Assembly (NCBI GenBank): GCA_913056365.1
Contig: CAJXLT010000001.1
Coordinates: 1,054,001 to 1,118,000 of the forward strand
Reading direction: 5' to 3'
DNA from: an uncultured Paenibacillaceae bacterium
GTDB lineage: Bacteria; Bacillota; Bacilli; Paenibacillales; K13
Length of the DNA stretch: 64,000 bases
Part shown: in pieces, positions 63,754-64,000 of the stretch
Layout: each line of letters begins with the position of its first letter
Position numbering within the stretch: position 1 is the first letter of the stretch
Made by a program: the position numbers and the translations under genes
Notes under the pieces: model-generated
The model's database searches: none
The model's input: only the letters and a program-made list of their open reading frames with translations
Told to the model about the DNA's origin: nothing

Positions 63754-64000
63754 TTACTTCGAGTCTTGACCGTTGGCGATTGTAATTACAATTTTACCTT
63801 GCACTTTTCCAGAACCAAAATTTATAAAGGCTTCTGCAACCTCGCTTAACAGATAACATCGATCAATAACGGGTATAACTTTATTGGATTCAAACAGCTC
63901 GTTCAAGAAGGTCAAATCTTTAGGTTCAGGTTTATGCATCAACACTCCCATTTTCTTACTTGATATCATCGAAATAAGTGGTCCCAAGAGCATAACTTGG
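63754..64000 (-). CDS. Zinc-type alcohol dehydrogenase/quinone oxidoreductase family (partial, N-terminus off the right edge)
   Basis: Only the last ~82 codons are inside the window; the frame is open to the edge. The sequence PKDLTFLNELFESNKVIPVI followed by DRCYLLSEVAEAFINFGSG and KVQGKIVITI is the typical C-terminus of MDR-type NADPH oxidoreductases, where the last strands rejoin the catalytic domain. Nothing can be said of the substrate. Confidence 0.8.
   Translation of the reverse strand, partial: QVMLLGPLISMISSKKMGVLMHKPEPKDLTFLNELFESNKVIPVIDRCYLLSEVAEAFINFGSGKVQGKIVITIANGQDSK

Overview
The window looks like chromosomal DNA of a Paenibacillus-type member of the Bacillales. Reasons: balanced base composition, strong AGGAGG-type ribosome binding sites, many ATGA stop/start overlaps, an lplABC-like sugar ABC operon beside a YesM/YesN-type two-component pair, a discrete trans-acyltransferase of the Bacillus kind, and several intergenic hairpin terminators. 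Almost every gene is on the minus strand. No rRNA, tRNA, CRISPR array or insertion sequence was seen.

Positions 1-24006 hold the right-hand part of a hybrid NRPS / trans-AT PKS cluster, read right to left and cut by the left edge. In transcription order: a four-domain NRPS (degenerate C, A with an Asn-type code, T, E); a double-domain SagB-type flavin oxidoreductase; an MGT-type glycosyltransferase; a fusion of an SxxK serine peptidase with a cyclic-peptide ABC exporter; a second NRPS (C-A-T plus half a C domain); a luciferase-like monooxygenase; a discrete malonyl-type acyltransferase; a KS-KR-ACP PKS; and a KS-ACP PKS that continues into a BtrH-like cysteine/histidine domain. D-Asn loading plus a ClbP/ZmaM-like peptidase-exporter suggests that the compound is built as an inactive D-Asn-capped precursor and uncapped at export. 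No thioesterase is visible, so the cluster continues to the left. The 501 bp before the first NRPS hold a candidate promoter and an A/T palindrome, and look like the right boundary.

Positions 24.5-42.3 kb are ordinary accessory and housekeeping genes: metallophosphoesterase, ThuA-like protein, SDR, nitroreductase, UPF0173 hydrolase, a MacAB-type efflux operon with its own two-component system, two Nudix hydrolases, histidinol-phosphate aminotransferase, a SulP anion transporter, an NAD-epimerase-like protein and a small Ser/Thr kinase.

Positions 42.3-55.3 kb are a patchwork of small membrane proteins, DinB and VOC proteins, two nucleotidyltransferases, VanW, HAD and esterase genes. It also holds gene remnants (an internally deleted SDR, a GNAT tail, a truncated TIMP/NTR-like secreted protein). 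Positions 55.3-63.5 kb carry a J-domain-like membrane protein and the YesN/YesM plus lplCBA sugar-uptake region. The right edge cuts an oxidoreductase.

Four intergenic regions (about 25.46, 25.75, 43.37 and 51.14 kb) carry degenerate palindromic motifs recurring every ~51 bp, sometimes 61 bp. This spacing rule is shared although the motif sequences differ, and it is the most unusual non-coding signal here.
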